Assembly (NCBI GenBank): GCA_028701945.1
Contig: JAQVPT010000007.1
Coordinates: 1 to 28,462, forward strand
From: Bacteroidales bacterium
GTDB lineage: Bacteria > Bacteroidota > Bacteroidia > Bacteroidales > ML635J-15
Length of the DNA: 28,462 nt
Direction: 5' to 3'
In this document: positions 26,901 to 28,462 of the stretch, in pieces
How the letters are laid out: each line of letters begins with the position of its first letter
Numbering within the stretch: position 1 is the stretch's first letter
Program-made: the position numbers and the translations under genes
Notes under the pieces: model-generated
Databases searched by the model: none
What the model was told of the DNA's origin: nothing
Seen by the model: the letters and a program-made list of their open reading frames with translations, nothing else

Positions 26901-27280
26901 TGCAGCAAATGCTTAACGATATGATGAATAGTGGAATTAGTCCCCAGGCAGCTAAAATTTTGCAGGAAATAAATCGAATGATGGAAGAAAGTTTGAGTGA
27001 TATTATTGATGGCAATATTACTCCTCAAACAATTAATCGACAAGAAAATATATTAACCAGATTACTCCAGGCTGAAAATAGCGAAAGAGAAAGAGAAATA
27101 GACAACAAACGGAAATCAAATGAAGCCAGAGATTATAAATTGAGCAATCCTGATGCGGCTTTTAAAGAGAAAGAAACTGAACTTCGTTTTAATGAACTAC
27201 TACAGATGTCTAATGTGAAACTGAAAAGTTACTACAAAACAAAATACAAGGAATATCTTAAAATTTTGGATAATAATTAG
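23972..27280 (+). CDS. DUF4175 family large membrane coiled-coil protein
   Basis: This is a 1102-residue protein matching the Bacteroidota DUF4175 family. Two membrane helices at ~27-48 and ~58-81 are followed by a cytosolic stretch and a third helix at ~161-177. Residues ~185-490 are beta-rich (FSIELLNDSLVAKKGTDF, VFVNAPDYTG) and probably periplasmic, resembling Ig-like domains. From ~500 to 1040 the sequence is Met-, Gln-, Glu- and Lys-rich coiled coil, including runs such as QMMEQIM and MQQEMMQQML. A single Cys pair (CNNC, 919-922) precedes a Lys/Gly/Pro-rich loop. The function is unknown. The Met-rich coils give long open opposite-strand frames that are not genes. It lies between an envC-like gene and ybeY with gaps of one and two bases. 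Confidence 0.85.
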   Translation: MSDNNYEILLNKLDGFIKKYYINKIIKGLLLTLTVLLSWYLIIVIAEYFGHFNVWFRTTLVLITGVLYFLIFVRMILIPILNLFKIGNIIDHQQASKILGKYFPEISDKLQNTLELKKLTDNDHASKDIIIASINQRTQTISPIPFLSAINLKKNFKYFKLLGPIFIVLILLFVFWPGMFSEATERIINFNTHYTQPAPFSIELLNDSLVAKKGTDFILEVSAKGAYSPDQMLINYGGNDFYMERKSAGVFQYKFISLNNNVRFTMSAAGISSNRYEIEVLPAPSILDFEVFVNAPDYTGIEDKKYQNSGDINIPVGSKVLWTFNTLNLDKLNVVFDSVSISAAKNQKEFQLERTVLNSCNYTVNVENTYFKENSGINYQISVVPDLYPTIRVQHLTDTNQLAVLYYNGFIDDDYGFTNLRFVCKPGEDSDTLIKISIPFSKRISSQDFYFAFDFSSLDNEGNRIVYYFEVSDNDAVNGVKTTRTREMEFIIPGADDLQDMSSKANKDTEEKIEKAKDVSARIRKNVEELQKKLINEQMTSYERNQMMEQIMRDQAKLDQLMNEISQEQSKMQQFKEQFSKNDEMLQKQQQINDLMKNLMDKEMMKLMEELQKLMEDFDKEEFFKMADELKFSSEEMEKQMDNTLELLKKAEVEERIDKSISDLDELAKEHNELSEMTKDKELSQEKLQEKHEEHTKEFEDIKKDYQETLEKNAELDEPMQLDDFIEEMKEISEMMEQSLQEMQNGKNKKAAKSQEQTSEKMQKMSDQMQSMMDAQSMEQMQEDINDIIQVIENLLTFSFDQEEILLQQKTLGTRDPRFKNYTVKQKNAQNNFDIIRDSLNAMSSRIPELGPLVSKEISSIYKNLKVVMSEIGENRRYLVESSQQLVMTSANNLALLLLEMLEQMQKQMSMEMSGEGQCNNCKKPGKGKPMGQMRDMQKGMKQQMQDMIDQMKDGGKKPGGKGSEQLAKMLMQQEMMQQMLNDMMNSGISPQAAKILQEINRMMEESLSDIIDGNITPQTINRQENILTRLLQAENSEREREIDNKRKSNEARDYKLSNPDAAFKEKETELRFNELLQMSNVKLKSYYKTKYKEYLKILDNN

Positions 27281-27282
27281 TT

Positions 27283-27699
27283 ATGAATATTGTTTTTTTT
27301 AATGAGGATGTGCAAATGCCAGAACTTGATTTTAACAAAATTGAATTGTGGATTAATCAAATTGTTAAAAATTATCAAAAAAAAACTGGTGATATTAATT
27401 ACATTTTTTGTTCCGATGAATATCTTCTTGATATTAATAAGAAATATCTAAACCATGATTTTTTTACCGATATCGTAAGTTTTAATTATTGTGAGGGGAA
27501 TATCGTATCTGGCGATATTTTCATTAGTTTAGATAGAGTTAATGAAAACGCAAGAGAGTATCAAACCCCTGATACAGAGCTGTTAAGAGTAATGATACAC
27601 GGCGTTTTGCATTTTATTGGTTTAGATGACCAAACTACAGCCGAAAAACAAATAATGCGTTTAGCCGAGGATGCGGCAATTCATAAGTTTATTGAATAA
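27283..27699 (+). CDS. ybeY: rRNA maturation RNase YbeY
   Basis: YbeY is a zinc-dependent endoribonuclease-like protein acting in 16S rRNA 3' maturation and ribosome quality control. The 138 residues show the FCSDEYLLDINKKYL region, the TDIVSF motif, SGDIFIS, and the metal motif HGVLHFIGLDD with His106 and His110. The classic motif ends in DH; here the third ligand position is Asp116. I recall Bacteroidota YbeY often having a D-type residue pair at this place, so this is probably a lineage form and not loss of function. It is the last gene of the plus-strand cluster, two bases after DUF4175. No textbook terminator follows directly. Confidence 0.92.
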   Translation: MNIVFFNEDVQMPELDFNKIELWINQIVKNYQKKTGDINYIFCSDEYLLDINKKYLNHDFFTDIVSFNYCEGNIVSGDIFISLDRVNENAREYQTPDTELLRVMIHGVLHFIGLDDQTTAEKQIMRLAEDAAIHKFIE

Positions 27700-28353
27700 T
27701 ATTCTAATCTAAGAGACTCTTCTAAGATTTCGCCGTCTTTCATCAATATATTATTCTTTTTTACGGCCTTTGAAACTAAAGTTTTGATGAGGTCTTATGC
27801 AGATATTATTACTTTATTTTAGGATTTTTATTTGCCCGTTATATATATAGGTGTAAAACACATTGGAAACTAGTTTTATAAGTACGTTATAAAAACTTTA
27901 GAAGCGTACAAAAACTAGTTTTGAAAAACCATGCCCTTATTAAATTTCTTTATCGCCTTATTTTTGATACAGAAACAGCAATGTTAATAATTTACGGGTT
28001 AATAGTTATGGCATCAAAAACAAATAAATCGCTTTTTTGCAAGTTCATGATTCTTGTAATTTTCATTTTTGATAATATTTTTGATGTTTCGGATAGATTT
28101 TCTGTTCATTATAAATTGAAAATATCATTGATTGATAATAATATGCCTAGTTTTCTGTTTTTATGAGGTATGTTTTTTTGTATTTTGTGTTCTGAAACCA
28201 AAAAAAACGGACTAAAAACAATAAAAATGATTAGAGAAGTCTCGAAAGATGCAAATTAACAAGCAATATTAAAAAAATATTTTAAAGTAAACATCAGTTA
28301 ATCAATGCTTTTGCCACAAAGGTAAAAATTTTTTTAAAAAAAAGTGCAAAAAG
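27700..28353. other. Intergenic region between ybeY and a putative rRNA promoter
   Basis: I see no gene I can defend in this gap. It is AT-rich and contains an imperfect long inverted repeat (27867-27921). One 81-codon frame opens only with TTG (27921-28166). A short minus-strand open stretch (about 27690-27800) with plausible amino-acid composition could be a gene remnant. Confidence 0.55.
27867..27921. repeat. Long imperfect inverted repeat, possible terminator stem after ybeY
   Basis: AAACTAGTTTT (27867-27877) and GTACG (27882-27886) recur in inverted order as CGTAC (27905-27909) and AAAACTAGTTT (27911-27921). Around an 18-base loop this can form a 5-bp plus ~11-bp stem with a small internal bulge. 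Each AAACTAGTTT is itself a palindrome. It lies ~170 bases after ybeY without a clean T-run. Confidence 0.5.
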
Positions 28354-28386
28354 TTTTGGTAGGAATGAAAATGTATCTATTTTTGC
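28354..28386 (+). promoter_or_regulatory. Strong Bacteroidota promoter, probably of an rRNA operon
   Basis: TTTTGG (TTTG at 28355-28358), a 19-base spacer and TATTTTTGC (TAnnTTTG at 28378-28385) match the phylum's promoter consensus exactly. The core is nearly the same as that of the rimP operon. The sequence downstream is leader-like and not coding. Confidence 0.8.
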
Positions 28387-28400
28387 AATCCCAAAAACAA

Positions 28401-28448
28401 CGAGATAATGTTCTCGGCAAGATTTGGGGAAACAAAAAGTTCTTTGAC
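28401..28448 (+). ncRNA. Putative rRNA operon leader with hairpin and boxA-like element
   Basis: CGAGA (28401-28405) pairs with TCTCG (28412-28416) in a 5-bp hairpin soon after the predicted start. GTTCTTTGAC (28439-28448) matches the bacterial rRNA boxA core GCTCTTTAAC at 8 of 10 positions. It also has the GTTCTTTGAC form that I recall just upstream of 16S rRNA in many Bacteroidota. The 16S gene itself would start beyond the right edge and is not seen. Confidence 0.7.
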
Positions 28449-28462
28449 TTATTAGCAAGTAG

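Noticed and set aside
25463..27043. Minus-strand ORFs opposite the DUF4175 gene
   Set aside because: They arise from the Met/Gln/Lys-rich coiled-coil coding sequence and have no independent support.
27685..27800. Short minus-strand open stretch reading like KNNILMKDGEILEESLRLE
   Set aside because: The composition looks protein-like, but it is under 50 codons, follows a stop and has no ATG-led full gene; at most it is a gene remnant.
27921..28166. 81-codon plus-strand frame after ybeY
   Set aside because: It opens only with TTG, has an AT-driven hydrophobic composition (Ile, Leu, Phe, Lys), no recognisable motif and no promoter, and its start overlaps the inverted repeat.

Overview
The window is an AT-rich bacterial chromosome segment that looks like Bacteroidota, most likely an anaerobic or marine Bacteroidales/Marinilabiliales-type organism. 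Four things point there: a giant surface protein ending in a gliding-motility/type IX secretion C-terminal domain, the phylum-typical families DUF4292 and DUF4175, promoters of the Bacteroidota form TTTG-N19-TAnnTTTG, and genes that mostly lack Shine-Dalgarno sequences.

Layout. 1-4937 (+) is the 3' part of a very large repeat adhesin whose start lies off the left edge. 5376-13351 (-) is a translation/RNA gene cluster in the order rimP, nusA, infB, dusB, followed by a lipoprotein peptidase (dcp). It has a well-formed promoter and a GC-rich leader hairpin. 13835-15177 (-) holds an Mrp-type P-loop ATPase and a small NifU-type Fe-S carrier, ended by a clear hairpin terminator. 15227-18108 (-) holds three nucleotide-sugar genes of WbpA, WbpB and WbpD type. 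18607-27699 (+) is a tight run of dut, a sugar nucleotidylyltransferase, a TPR lipoprotein, a DUF4292 lipoprotein, an EnvC-like LytM protein, a DUF4175 membrane coiled-coil protein and ybeY. The last ~110 bases carry a strong promoter, a small hairpin and a boxA-like element, which look like the leader of a ribosomal RNA operon starting just beyond the right edge.

How the parts fit. The rimP operon and the putative rRNA operon share almost identical promoter cores, fitting growth-linked expression of ribosome assembly and translation genes. The plus-strand cluster combines envelope proteins (two lipoproteins, an EnvC-type amidase activator and a large membrane coiled-coil protein) with housekeeping genes (dut, ybeY). 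The Wbp-type genes would make UDP-GlcNAcA and its 3-amino derivative for a surface glycan, but the aminotransferase normally needed is not in the window.

Most of the window is core genome. I see no CRISPR array, transposase, prophage or obvious defence system. The points most worth a second look are the two-class Cys-paired repeat adhesin, the rimP leader hairpin, the incomplete Wbp cassette, the degenerate LytM domain and some structured or repeat-rich intergenic DNA.
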